From: an uncultured Prevotellaceae bacterium
GTDB taxonomy: Bacteria; Bacteroidota; Bacteroidia; Bacteroidales; Bacteroidaceae
Assembly (NCBI GenBank): GCA_902800595.1
Contig: CADCFA010000002.1
Coordinates: 1 to 64,000 of the forward strand
Length of the DNA stretch: 64,000 nucleotides
Direction of reading: 5' to 3'
Shown one piece after another: positions 1 to 8,191 of the stretch. Positions within the stretch are counted from its first letter, which is position 1, and each line of letters begins with the position of its first letter. The notes under the pieces are model-generated. The model did no database searches. It saw only the letters and a list, made by a program, of their open reading frames with translations, and was not told the DNA's origin. The translations under genes were made by a program, and so were the position numbers.

Positions 1-598
1 CTCAACGAAGAATTTCCCACAGGAAATGGATGCCTACACCTTCCGTGAGATGATTGGCTGGGGCGCACAGATTCCCGGACGCGACTATACCAACCACGAG
101 GAGGATATTTACGTAGGTTATCGCTATTTCGACACCTTCCAGAAGAATGTAGCCTACCCCTTCGGTTTCGGTCTCAGCTATACCACGTTCAGCTTCTCTA
201 AGCCTATGGTAAAAGCTAAGGGCAAGGATGCTGTCGAAGTCAGCATCACCGTTAAGAACACTGGTTCTGTCGCAGGAAAAGAAGTGGCTCAGGTCTATGT
301 CAAGGCCCCCAAGGGACATCTTGAGAAGCCCGTACAGGAGTTGAAGGCATTTGCCAAGACCCGTGAGTTGAAGCCCGGTGAGGCTCAGACCCTGACGATG
401 GTCATCCCTGTGCGCGACCTGGCATCATTCGACGAGGCAAACAGCCAGTGGCTCACAGAGGCTGGCACCTATACCTTCTGCATTGGTTCTAGTAGTCGTG
501 ACATCACTGCTACAGCTCAGTTGAAGATCGCTGAATATACAGAGAAAACTTCAAACGCATTGGCTCCCCAGCAGGAACTTAAGCTGTTGAAGCAATAA
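1..598 (+). CDS. Glycoside hydrolase family 3 beta-glucosidase, C-terminal part
   Basis: This is the 3' end of a gene that begins before the window; the frame is already open at base 2. The visible 199 residues hold the end of the GH3 C-terminal domain (IPGRDYTNHEEDIYVGYRYF, then PFGFGLSYTTF) followed by a fibronectin type III-like domain, which ends in the usual GTYTFCIGSSSRDI stretch. GH3 enzymes of this architecture remove terminal beta-linked sugars from plant oligosaccharides, usually in the periplasm. The nucleophile domain lies outside the window, so substrate cannot be judged. The next gene starts 94 nt downstream, after a strong inverted repeat, and is probably a separate unit. Confidence 0.93.
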   Translation, partial: STKNFPQEMDAYTFREMIGWGAQIPGRDYTNHEEDIYVGYRYFDTFQKNVAYPFGFGLSYTTFSFSKPMVKAKGKDAVEVSITVKNTGSVAGKEVAQVYVKAPKGHLEKPVQELKAFAKTRELKPGEAQTLTMVIPVRDLASFDEANSQWLTEAGTYTFCIGSSSRDITATAQLKIAEYTEKTSNALAPQQELKLLKQ

Positions 599-606
599 TC
601 CCCTCC

Positions 607-670
607 TTTTAGCGACAGTTGTTCTGATAGCAGCTGTCGCTAAAAGTACAGATATGCCGTAAAGCGGCAT
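607..670. repeat. Two consecutive hairpins between the GH3 gene and the TonB receptor
   Basis: A perfect 12-bp inverted repeat (607-618 with 634-645) extends with one G-T pair to a 15-bp stem. A second small one (654-659 with 665-670) follows, 22 nt before the receptor start codon. Neither has a T-run after it in either direction, so they may be factor-assisted termination or mRNA-stabilising structures rather than classic terminators. Confidence 0.6.
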
Positions 671-692
671 CATTAAAAACTATTTATCAAAA

Positions 693-2768
693 ATGTACAA
701 ACCAACATTCAACAAGCGCCAAGTCTTGGTTTTCCATCATTTTGGGAACAAAGGCTACTCGCTATTCAGTTGTCTGGGTCGCGAGGTTGTATGCAGTGTG
801 CTCTCTGTAGCCACACTGACCTATGCCTCAGCAGAGAGTGTCTCGACAAACCCTGTCGTGACAGACTCCACAGCCATGACAACAGCACGCGAGATGCAAC
901 TCGAGGAGGTCAGTGTTACTGGCTCCCGGGCGCCCCTGACGAGAAGTCAGGCTGCGAGAATGGTCACTGTACTGGATCGTGCAGATATTGCGCAGGCTCC
1001 AGTACAAAGTATTAACGATTTGCTGAAGTACGCCATAGGCGTCGATGTCCGTCAGCGAGGTCCTATTGGTGCCCAGACCGACATCTCCATCCGAGGAGGT
1101 ACCAGCGAACAAATCATCATCTTACTCAACGGCATCAACATCTGTGATCCGCAGACAGGACACAATGTGATGGATTTGCCCATTGATCTCAGTGAGATTG
1201 TGCGCATCGAGGTTCTCGAAGGTCCTGCTGGCCGTATCTATGGCACATCATCACTTGTCGGTGCCATCAATATCGTCACCCGCCCTGCCAACACCACGAG
1301 TGCTGATGTTACTGTAGAAGGTGGTTCCTATGGCTATCTCAAGGCAAGTGGCAGAGCCAATCTGCAGAAGGGGAAGTGGAATAACCAGATGAGTGCCGGC
1401 TATAGCCGCAGCGATGGGTACAGCCGATCGAAAGATGGTTCATTAAACACTGATTTCAGTGGTAGCAAAGCCTTCTACCAAGGACAATACGAAGACGATG
1501 CCGTACGAGTGAACTGGCATTTGGGCATTGCCGATAAAGGCTGGGGCTCCAGTACCTTCTATGCTTCACCAAAATGGCAGGCTGACGACCAGTACGAGCA
1601 TACCACCAAGCTCTTCACAGCCATACAGGCTCAGACAAAATATGGTCGTCTGCGTTTTGCCCCTAGTATCTATTGGAATCAGAACCGCGATCGTTACGAG
1701 GGCTATCGAGGACAGGCTGATAAGATGAAATACAACTACAATCGCACGAACGTCTATGGTGTAAACCTTAACAGTTATTTCGACTGGGTAGCTGGCCGCA
1801 CTGCCTTTGGCGCTGAGATTAGAAATGAAGATCTCGTCAGCGGCAACCTGGGGGAACCCCTTTCACAGCCCCACCATATCTGCGGCACTGACCGCGATTA
1901 CACCCTCGGCGTGAATCGGACCAATATCAGTGGCTATCTAGAGCATAACCTGCTGTTCAAGAATTTCACCCTCTCAGCAGGATTGGTAGCCGTCAAGAAC
2001 AGCTGGAGCAACATGAATATGAGCATCTATCCAGGTATCGATATGAGTTATCGTCCTGGCCAGAAATGGAAACTGCATGCCTCGTATAACACCTCACTCC
2101 GTATGCCTTCATTTACGGAGATGTACTACAAGGTACAGGGCTATAATGCTGATCCCCATCTGAAACCAGAAGAGATGCAAGCTATTGAGGCAGGTGTTAC
2201 TTATCACACCCTGCCTTTCACTTTCAACGCTACCTTCTGGTATCATCACGGCAAGAACATGATCGACTGGATTATGGACACCTCAAAAGGAGAACAGGCA
2301 GTATGGGAAAGTGTTAACCACACGAAGATCAACAGTATCGGGCTGGAAGTATCGACTGGTATTGACTTCAAGCAACTGCTCCCCAACCAGCATGTGCTGA
2401 AGGATCTTAAACTCAGCTATAGTTACATTGATCAAGATAAGGAACAGGAGGCCAACATCGTATCGCAGTATGCCCTTGAATACATACGCCATAAGTTCAT
2501 TGGGAATCTTGGTTTACAGATAGCTAGGAAACTGGGACTCACCATGACAATCCGATGGCAGGATCGCATAGGCTCTTACACTGATTTCGATGGCAATGTC
2601 AACAACTATAGTCCCTATTGCCTGACTGATGCACGACTTACCTGGCAAGAGCACACCTGGAAGCTCTATGTAGAGGCTACGAACCTCTTCAATACGAGCT
2701 ACCACGACTATGGCCTGGTAGAACAACCTGGTCGCTGGCTCATCGCCGGCCTCAGCCTCCATCTGTAA
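693..2768 (+). CDS. btuB: TonB-dependent outer-membrane receptor, BtuB-like
   Basis: The 691-residue protein begins with the long, unusual export signal typical of Bacteroidales BtuB-type receptors (NKRQVLVFHHF, then a hydrophobic stretch ending near SAES, about residue 48). A plug domain (about 65-195) carries LEEVSVTGSRAPL, ISIRGGTSEQIIILLNG and VEVLEGPAGRIYG-like motifs. A beta-barrel follows and ends in the hydrophobic C-terminus WLIAGLSLHL. It would import a scarce nutrient, probably a corrinoid, using TonB energy. No cobalamin riboswitch fits in the 94-nt leader and no BtuFCD genes are next to it, so the B12 assignment rests only on overall resemblance. Downstream is a hairpin shared with convergent dnaA. 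Confidence 0.85.
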   Translation: MYKPTFNKRQVLVFHHFGNKGYSLFSCLGREVVCSVLSVATLTYASAESVSTNPVVTDSTAMTTAREMQLEEVSVTGSRAPLTRSQAARMVTVLDRADIAQAPVQSINDLLKYAIGVDVRQRGPIGAQTDISIRGGTSEQIIILLNGINICDPQTGHNVMDLPIDLSEIVRIEVLEGPAGRIYGTSSLVGAINIVTRPANTTSADVTVEGGSYGYLKASGRANLQKGKWNNQMSAGYSRSDGYSRSKDGSLNTDFSGSKAFYQGQYEDDAVRVNWHLGIADKGWGSSTFYASPKWQADDQYEHTTKLFTAIQAQTKYGRLRFAPSIYWNQNRDRYEGYRGQADKMKYNYNRTNVYGVNLNSYFDWVAGRTAFGAEIRNEDLVSGNLGEPLSQPHHICGTDRDYTLGVNRTNISGYLEHNLLFKNFTLSAGLVAVKNSWSNMNMSIYPGIDMSYRPGQKWKLHASYNTSLRMPSFTEMYYKVQGYNADPHLKPEEMQAIEAGVTYHTLPFTFNATFWYHHGKNMIDWIMDTSKGEQAVWESVNHTKINSIGLEVSTGIDFKQLLPNQHVLKDLKLSYSYIDQDKEQEANIVSQYALEYIRHKFIGNLGLQIARKLGLTMTIRWQDRIGSYTDFDGNVNNYSPYCLTDARLTWQEHTWKLYVEATNLFNTSYHDYGLVEQPGRWLIAGLSLHL

Positions 2769-2770
2769 AC

Positions 2771-2803
2771 ACTTAATACTGGGGCTAAGCCCCAGTATTA
2801 AGT
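2771..2803. terminator. Perfect 15-bp hairpin between convergent btuB-like gene and dnaA
   Basis: The arms 2771-2785 and 2789-2803 are perfectly complementary with a 3-nt TAA loop. The position between two convergent stop codons suits a two-way terminator, although there is no clear U-tract on either strand. Confidence 0.65.
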
Positions 2804-2806
2804 AAA

Positions 2807-2880
2807 GGCAGAATTTCTAGAATTAAATCTAGCACTTTCTACATTTAAATCAAAAAAGTTCTAGAATTAAATCCCGCAAA
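2807..2880. repeat. 74-bp dispersed repeat, copy A: three 22-bp units
   Basis: The element can be cut into 22-bp units at 2808, 2830 and 2852, each ending in TTCTAnAnTTAAATC or a close variant. It matches 57165-57238 in the same orientation at 67 of 74 positions without gaps. It lies between the terminator hairpin and the dnaA stop codon. It encodes nothing. Confidence 0.85.
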
Positions 2881-2916
2881 TAATGGTTCGTAGAAGTATT
2901 TCCCTTAATATGTACG

Positions 2917-4326
2917 CTATTTCTTCAGCATAAAGGAGTTTTCGATACTGCTTAGTTCTGCAGAAAACGCATGATCCACTTTCAAACGCTGTTCAACCGT
3001 ATTGCAGCTGTGAATCACTGTTGAATGGTCGCGCCCGCCAATAAGCTGTCCGATACGCCCCGCAGGCATCTTGGTGTATTTCTGAGCCAGATACATGGAG
3101 ATCTGACGTACCTGTACAAAATTGCGCTTACGGCTCTTACTGAACACATTCTGCTGCGTCACACCATAATGATTGCAGACCTTCTCAAGAATATCGTCGA
3201 TGGTCAGCGGATGGTTGTCCACCTTGACAGCACGCTTGATAACACGCTCAGCCAGACGCATATCCACATTTGAGTTATATACGATGGAATAAGCCATCAA
3301 TGAGTTCACAACTCCTTCCAAGTCGCGCACACTGCCATTAGCCGTCTCTGCAATAAATCGAATCACCTCAGCAGGAATCTTCAAACCGTCACGGCGACAC
3401 TTGGCATTCAGGATATCCACGCACAACTGCACATTTGGTTTCTCAAGCTCAGCAATAAGACCACAAGAGAAGCGAGTCAACAGACGATCCTTCATACCTT
3501 GCAGATCTACTGGCGGACGATCGCTGGCAAGAATGATCTGCTTGCCACAACGGAACAGATGATTGAAGATATGGAAGAAGGTGTCTAATGTCTTCGGAGA
3601 ATTCATCCACTCCTGAATATCATCAACAATCAGCACATCAATAGACTGATAGAAGTTGATGAAATCGTTTGTTGTATTATGGCGTACGGAGTCTGTAAAC
3701 TGCACCTGGAAGAGGCGTGCTGACACATACAGCACACGTTTCTGAGGATAAGTCTCCTTACAACGTACACCTATAGCATTGATCAGATGCGTCTTACCAC
3801 AGCCGGAAGGGCCAAAGATAAAGAAGGGATTGAACGTAGTCTTACCAGGATGCTCTGCAATTGAGAGACCTACGGTACGAGGCAGCTTATTACTGTCACC
3901 TTCTATATAATTATGGAATGTCTTCTTTGGATCAAGCTGAGGATTCAAAGCCTGAGGTCTGGCAGCATCCAATGTGGTTGGGGACATGTTGCCTCCATTG
4001 ATGGGTCGTGGAGATTCGATCTCAGCAGGACACTCACTGTCCACATCCTGCACAATGCCATGCCCCTTGTCTGTAAGAACCCTGTAACGAAGCGTCACTT
4101 CAGTCCCAAACACTCGCGCGAGTACCTTACTTAATAGTCCTACGTAATACTGCTCCAAGTACTCGTACACGTACATACTTGGAACCTGCACCAAAAGCTC
4201 ATGACTGGCCTCAGAGTAAGACTCGAAGACAATTGGCGCAAACCACGTTTTAAATTGCTGCTCTGTAACGTTAGCCTCAATCAGTTGAAGGCAGTTGTCC
4301 CAAAGCGCCTGATGACTATTCTCCAT
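2917..4326 (-). CDS. dnaA: Chromosomal replication initiator protein DnaA
   Basis: DnaA binds DnaA boxes at oriC and melts the origin. The 469-residue protein has the N-terminal oligomerisation domain (LWDNCLQLIEANVTEQQFKTW), a variable linker to about residue 130, the AAA+ domain with Walker A GPSGCGKTH near 172-180 and Walker B VLIVDDIQEW, and the C-terminal DNA-binding domain with the signature GGRDHSTVIHSC. The length is normal for Bacteroidales. It is monocistronic on the minus strand with its own promoter at 4399-4430. No DnaA-box cluster is visible on either side, so the origin is probably elsewhere, as is usual in this phylum. Confidence 0.98.
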   Translation of the reverse strand: MENSHQALWDNCLQLIEANVTEQQFKTWFAPIVFESYSEASHELLVQVPSMYVYEYLEQYYVGLLSKVLARVFGTEVTLRYRVLTDKGHGIVQDVDSECPAEIESPRPINGGNMSPTTLDAARPQALNPQLDPKKTFHNYIEGDSNKLPRTVGLSIAEHPGKTTFNPFFIFGPSGCGKTHLINAIGVRCKETYPQKRVLYVSARLFQVQFTDSVRHNTTNDFINFYQSIDVLIVDDIQEWMNSPKTLDTFFHIFNHLFRCGKQIILASDRPPVDLQGMKDRLLTRFSCGLIAELEKPNVQLCVDILNAKCRRDGLKIPAEVIRFIAETANGSVRDLEGVVNSLMAYSIVYNSNVDMRLAERVIKRAVKVDNHPLTIDDILEKVCNHYGVTQQNVFSKSRKRNFVQVRQISMYLAQKYTKMPAGRIGQLIGGRDHSTVIHSCNTVEQRLKVDHAFSAELSSIENSFMLKK

Positions 4327-4691
4327 TTCGGCGATTGTTATTTTTAACTATTTAATATAGGTACAAGACTTAGGCTTGTAGAGTTTATAATTGTGATGCA
4401 AAGGTACATATTTTTTTTTTACCAAACAAATGTCAATAAATATGAGCCATGTGTACAAATGTGCCCAAGTCTCTATTTTTGTGGCAGTTAGAATGTTTCA
4501 CGGATTGGTGATTTTATGATGCTACTTGCAAGATTCAAATGCCCTATAATTAGCACTTTTCAGCTAACTTATCTTCCCTTCAAGTTTGACATAAGCCAAA
4601 CGGAACCTCCTTATTAACAAGAAGTTCGGCTTGATTTATATCATATTGACTTGCATTAGGGAATCTGATTTTTATTTAGACAAAATCTATT
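4327..4691. other. 365-nt intergenic region upstream of dnaA
   Basis: It contains the dnaA promoter and a leader of roughly 65 nt with a small hairpin (4362-4367 with 4375-4380). An imperfect inverted repeat at about 4592-4635 (AAGCCAAAC with GTTCGGCTT) lies beyond the mlaD stop. It lacks a T-run. I see no ORF, tRNA or DnaA-box cluster in the rest. Confidence 0.6.
4399..4430 (-). promoter_or_regulatory. Promoter of dnaA
   Basis: Read on the minus strand, TACCTTTG (4399-4406) is a consensus -7 element, and TTTG (4427-4430) lies 20 bp upstream as the -33 element. This matches the Bacteroidetes housekeeping sigma pattern. Confidence 0.75.
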
Positions 4692-5594
4692 TTACTTATT
4701 TTTTCTTCCAAAAACAGAGAAGTGAACATAGCGTTTTGGATTCTGTTTGAGGTCGATCATCAGTGAGTCGGCATGAATCATCGTTGAATTCAAGTTGTTA
4801 TACAATTCCGGGTCGCGCATCAGCAGTCCAAGCGTACCCTCTTTGCTATTCAACTTAGCTGTCATCTGCTCCACATTCTGAAGGGTATTGTTGACTTTTG
4901 CCATCGTAGTGGCCAGATCAAGCTCGTTCAGCTGATGCGTAAATTCATTCGCATTGGCAAGCATACCATCGGCATTTTTCAGCATCGACGGCATCTGTTG
5001 ATTCAGACTGCTTGTCAGCTTATTCAGTTCATTGGTGGTTTTCGTCAGATTTCCCGTTATATCATCGATATGATGCAGGGAGTTCTTCAAGGCGGGATCA
5101 GCCAGAAGCATATTCACGCTGGTGAGAATAGAATCCAACTTAGGCAGCATAGCCTGAATCTGCGGCACCACACCTGATGCCATATTCATCACACCAACAT
5201 GCACACCGCCCAAAATCGTATCACCAGGCGCAGCCAGATCCGCAGGATTCGGGCCAAGCACCAGTTCGAGTTTGATGTTGCCTAAAAGGTCGCTGACAAT
5301 CTCTGCACGACTTTCCTTCGGAAGGCGCATCTCCTTATTCAGGCCTACCACTGCCACAATCTGGTTCTGACTATTATAATCATAGGCGATACTCTCTACG
5401 ACACCCACCTTAAAGCCATTTGCATAGATAGGACTTGAGGCAGTGAGTCCAGAGATATTATCAAATCTCACATAATATTTATTGTCGGACGAGAACATGG
5501 TCAAACCTTTCAGGAACTGAAGTCCTAAATACAACACTACAATTCCCACGATGGCTACAACACCTATCTGTATTTCTTTTGCGAACTTACTCAT
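4692..5594 (-). CDS. MCE/MlaD family lipid-transport protein
   Basis: The 300-residue protein has an N-terminal membrane anchor (about residues 10-30, VVAIVGIVVLYLGLQFL) followed by an MCE domain (about 38-115: KYYVRFDNISGLTASSPIYANGFKVGVV) and a long helical tail. MCE proteins form hexameric rings that move phospholipids between inner and outer membrane with an MlaE/MlaF ABC partner. Those partners are not in this window. It starts 12 nt after the amidase gene and is surely cotranscribed with it, a pairing common in Bacteroidales. Confidence 0.88.
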   Translation of the reverse strand: MSKFAKEIQIGVVAIVGIVVLYLGLQFLKGLTMFSSDNKYYVRFDNISGLTASSPIYANGFKVGVVESIAYDYNSQNQIVAVVGLNKEMRLPKESRAEIVSDLLGNIKLELVLGPNPADLAAPGDTILGGVHVGVMNMASGVVPQIQAMLPKLDSILTSVNMLLADPALKNSLHHIDDITGNLTKTTNELNKLTSSLNQQMPSMLKNADGMLANANEFTHQLNELDLATTMAKVNNTLQNVEQMTAKLNSKEGTLGLLMRDPELYNNLNSTMIHADSLMIDLKQNPKRYVHFSVFGRKNK

Positions 5595-5606
5595 ATCTCT
5601 AACTTC

Positions 5607-7019
5607 TTATCTATTTCTCTTAAACTCTTTGATGGCTTCCAGGATATTCATTTTACTGCCATCCTTAAAGGCTATGACAAATGCTTCAGGGAAGTCGGCA
5701 AGCAGCTCTTTACGAAGCCGGTTAATGGCATTATAGTCCTCAGACGAGCCTATCGTATATTTATACATACCGTTCTCCAGATAGGGAACAGCATCGCGAT
5801 GCTTTCTTAATCGGGCATCACCTGCTTTCAGCTTCACAGAGCTGGCAAATATCTGCACCTTAAAGATGGGTACGGATGGTTGGGGTGCCACCTTGACAGG
5901 CTCAGGAGCTGGCTGCTCTACGACTGGCTGCGAAGACTCCACTTCTTTCGCTGGCTGAACTTCTTTTGCTGGCTGAACAGGCTGAGTGGATTGAACAGGC
6001 TGCACAGTCTCCTCTGGTACAGGTTTAGGCTGAGGGATATCCTTCACAGGACTCAGATCGATACCTTCAGGCACCACCAGTGTCTCTGTCTTTGCGGGTT
6101 CTTCCTGAGTTTCCTTTTTCTTCTCTTTCTCAGGCTTCACCTCTTTCACTTCCTTTACCTCCTTTTGTGGTACAATCTGCGGAATAACGACCTCTTTCTC
6201 TTCAGGCTCAGCCTGGAAAGGAATCGTGATGTTGCCACCATGCTTCTTGCGATAAGCCAGGAAGGCATTGAAGATACCACGGGCATATTCATCTTCTGCT
6301 GCCCTTGAGTTCATATACCGCTCTTCATCCCGGGTAGAGATAAAGCCAAGTTCAATCAGACAACCAGGCATCGACGACAGGCGCAGCACTGCGAGATTAT
6401 CCTGCTGGGCACCCATGTCCTGACGGCCTGTAGCCCTACATACATAACGCTGCATATACTTGGCCAGCTCAACGCTGTTCTCCATGTTCTTGTCTTGTAT
6501 AAACTCAAACATGATGTTACTCTCAGGTGAGTTGGGATCGTAGCCATGATAGGTCTGCTTATAGTCTTTTTCCAGAAAGATCACCGAGTTCTCACGCTTG
6601 GCCACCTCCAGATTCTGTGTCACACCCGTTTTCTTACCAGTACGTTTGCTGGAACCAAGGGTATAAGTCTGGAAGCCACGTGCCACCCTACCCCTCGGCA
6701 AAGCATTGATATGGATGGAGATAAAGAGATCTGCCTTATTACGGTTGGCAACCTCTGCACGCTTATATAGCTCCACGAACACATCTGTCTTACGGGTATA
6801 GATCACTCGCACGTCAGGGCAGTTACGTTCTACCAACCGACCGAACGCCAAGGCGAACTTCAAAGTCAGGTTTTTCTCCTTCGAGATAGCACCGACAGCA
6901 CCTGTGTCGTGACCACCATGCCCGGCATCGATGACAAGCGTGAATTTCTTGCTTGCAGCATCAGCTGACACTACAAGACAGCATATCGTTATCAGGAATA
7001 ATACAATCTTCTTACGCAT
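5607..7019 (-). CDS. N-acetylmuramoyl-L-alanine amidase with C-terminal SPOR domain
   Basis: The enzyme cleaves the amide bond between MurNAc and the stem peptide during cell separation. A signal peptide (1-21) precedes an Amidase_3 domain (about 27-255) with the zinc-ligand motifs VIDAGHGGHD (His34), an early Glu in SKEKNL, SIHINA and IELGFIST. Then comes a Glu/Pro/Lys/Val-rich linker (about 265-382) with short repeats (QPAKEVQPAKEVE), and a SPOR domain (383-460, FKVQIFASS) that targets denuded septal glycan. At 470 residues it is a typical periplasmic Bacteroidales amidase. Its own promoter at 7040-7070 also drives mlaD. Confidence 0.93.
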   Translation of the reverse strand: MRKKIVLFLITICCLVVSADAASKKFTLVIDAGHGGHDTGAVGAISKEKNLTLKFALAFGRLVERNCPDVRVIYTRKTDVFVELYKRAEVANRNKADLFISIHINALPRGRVARGFQTYTLGSSKRTGKKTGVTQNLEVAKRENSVIFLEKDYKQTYHGYDPNSPESNIMFEFIQDKNMENSVELAKYMQRYVCRATGRQDMGAQQDNLAVLRLSSMPGCLIELGFISTRDEERYMNSRAAEDEYARGIFNAFLAYRKKHGGNITIPFQAEPEEKEVVIPQIVPQKEVKEVKEVKPEKEKKKETQEEPAKTETLVVPEGIDLSPVKDIPQPKPVPEETVQPVQSTQPVQPAKEVQPAKEVESSQPVVEQPAPEPVKVAPQPSVPIFKVQIFASSVKLKAGDARLRKHRDAVPYLENGMYKYTIGSSEDYNAINRLRKELLADFPEAFVIAFKDGSKMNILEAIKEFKRNR

Positions 7020-7039
7020 ACCTTATTAAAAAAGCGGTG

Positions 7040-7070
7040 CAAATTTACGCATTATCTATCAGATACCAAA
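7040..7070 (-). promoter_or_regulatory. Promoter of the amidase-mlaD operon
   Basis: On the minus strand, TAAATTTG (7040-7047) is the -7 element and TTTG (7067-7070) the -33 element, with a 19-bp spacer. It lies just downstream of the folB stop codon, so transcription of the two pairs is at least partly separate. Confidence 0.75.
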
Positions 7071-7076
7071 CTTTTA

Positions 7077-7457
7077 TTATACAATTTTATCATTTATTAA
7101 GTGTATTTCCACGCCAGCCCCTAAAATGTCGGCTCCCATAGGTGGATTAAGCTTAGTCAGCGTCAAATCTATCGAGGTTATCAGGGGGAAATGCTCACTG
7201 ATAGTCTTCACGATGCGCCCAGCCACATGTTCGAGCAGTCTAGAGGGCACTTTCATCTCCTCTGCCACCAGCACATATACCTCTGCATAGCTTAGTGTGT
7301 CGGTTACCTCGTCAGTATCCATAGCCTTGCTGAAAGGATAGCCTATACGGAGGTTTACAAGAAAGTCTGCCCCCACCTTTCCCTCCTGGGGCATCACCCC
7401 ATGAAAGGCATGGAAACGGACATCCTGCAGAAAAACATATCCTTCAGTCAACTTCAC
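7077..7457 (-). CDS. folB: Dihydroneopterin aldolase
   Basis: FolB converts 7,8-dihydroneopterin to 6-hydroxymethyl-7,8-dihydropterin and glycolaldehyde in folate synthesis. The 126 residues span the whole family length, with the N-terminal LQDVRFHAFHGVMPQE, the conserved YAEVYVLV region and the C-terminal LTKLNPPMG carrying the catalytic lysine. The start overlaps the end of the preceding gene by 14 nt, suggesting translational coupling. Two other folate genes (folK at 26.1 kb, folA at 53.5 kb) are in the window but not linked to it. Confidence 0.93.
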   Translation of the reverse strand: MKLTEGYVFLQDVRFHAFHGVMPQEGKVGADFLVNLRIGYPFSKAMDTDEVTDTLSYAEVYVLVAEEMKVPSRLLEHVAGRIVKTISEHFPLITSIDLTLTKLNPPMGADILGAGVEIHLINDKIV

Positions 7458-8058
7458 CTTTCAACTCGTCTTCATTACCAGGGATATATTTCTTCAAAGC
7501 CCGTTCTACACCCGTTTTCCAGGTGTTGATACTCTCATCCTTCAACGAGAGCGAGGCCACGAGTTTGATCACATGCTCCAGAGGCATACGATAGCGCAGC
7601 ACACCAGAGATCAGCTTCGCATAGTTCCAGTATTCAGGATTAAACTTCTCGGAGAGTCCCTCAACGGTGGTCTTGTAACCGCGTTTATTCTCGAACTGGA
7701 AGTCGTAACGCTTCGAGCCATCAGCGTTCACCTGCTTGATGATCTTGCCGTGAGTCACCGTCTTGGGCAGCATGATACCCTCCTCGTCGTCTTGAAGACC
7801 AGTAAATATCTCATAAGGATAGCCATCCAGCAAGCCTACGAGAGCCACCCATTTCTCTTTGTTATTCTGGAAGCGCACCACATCGCACTCCAAAACCTGC
7901 GGTCGCACCTCTGTCACTTCAGGAATCACAGTCATCAGTTTCTGCTCCAGCAGCGCAACGATCTGCTCCTCACTAAGCGGTGCGTTCTGCTTCTGACCAG
8001 CCACAGCCAATTCGCGGGCCACGCGCTTCAATGTCTCTTTACGAATATCTTCTTCCAT
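7444..8058 (-). CDS. Orphan C-terminal domain of B12-dependent ribonucleotide reductase
   Basis: The 204-residue protein resembles, from memory of the family, only the C-terminal part of the adenosylcobalamin-dependent ribonucleotide reductase (NrdJ) of Bacteroidales: EVTEVRPQVLECDVVRFQNN, YEIFTGLQDDEEGIMLPK, GKIIKQVNADGSKRYDFQFE and NPEYWNYAKLISGVLRYRMP. The catalytic barrel and the final CxxC zinc ribbon are absent. It has its own start and promoter (8081-8088), and nothing upstream continues the frame, so it looks like a free-standing domain, not a fragment with a frameshift. It overlaps folB by 14 nt. It cannot reduce ribonucleotides alone; a regulatory or nucleotide-binding role is only a guess. 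Confidence 0.7.
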   Translation of the reverse strand: MEEDIRKETLKRVARELAVAGQKQNAPLSEEQIVALLEQKLMTVIPEVTEVRPQVLECDVVRFQNNKEKWVALVGLLDGYPYEIFTGLQDDEEGIMLPKTVTHGKIIKQVNADGSKRYDFQFENKRGYKTTVEGLSEKFNPEYWNYAKLISGVLRYRMPLEHVIKLVASLSLKDESINTWKTGVERALKKYIPGNEDELKGEVD

Positions 8059-8080
8059 TTACCCATATATATTGATGGTG

Positions 8081-8088
8081 CAAAGTTA
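8081..8088 (-). promoter_or_regulatory. -7 element for the RNR-domain gene and folB
   Basis: TAACTTTG on the minus strand lies 22 nt before the start codon. No clear TTTG -33 element is seen at the right distance. Confidence 0.55.
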
Positions 8089-8106
8089 CAAAAAAAAAAC
8101 AAATTA

Positions 8107-8169
8107 GAAAACTTTCATGGATTTAATTTGCTAAAAGTTTCCCATTTTGGAAAACTTTTCATATCTTTG
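8107..8169. promoter_or_regulatory. Nitroreductase promoter with three GAAAACTTT-type half-sites
   Basis: The -7 element TATCTTTG (8162-8169) lies 22 nt before the nitroreductase start. Immediately upstream, GAAAACTTT occurs directly at 8107 and 8150 and in inverted form at 8133 (AAAAGTTTCC), so 8133-8159 is a near-palindrome abutting the -7 element. This is a plausible operator between two divergent genes. Confidence 0.45.
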
Positions 8170-8191
8170 CAGCAAATAAAGATTTCCAAAA

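Noticed and set aside
2..319. A 105-codon minus-strand frame at the window start
   Set aside because: It is antisense to the clearly recognisable GH3 C-terminal domain and has no features of its own.
607..645. Classic rho-independent terminator after the GH3 gene
   Set aside because: The stem is strong, but T bases precede it and A bases follow it on the plus strand, the reverse of a terminator. On the minus strand there is no gene to terminate.
4327..4691. Replication origin next to dnaA
   Set aside because: I found no cluster of TTATnCACA-type boxes and no AT-rich unwinding repeats with them; the poly-T stretch is simply part of the dnaA promoter. Origins in this phylum are usually not beside dnaA.
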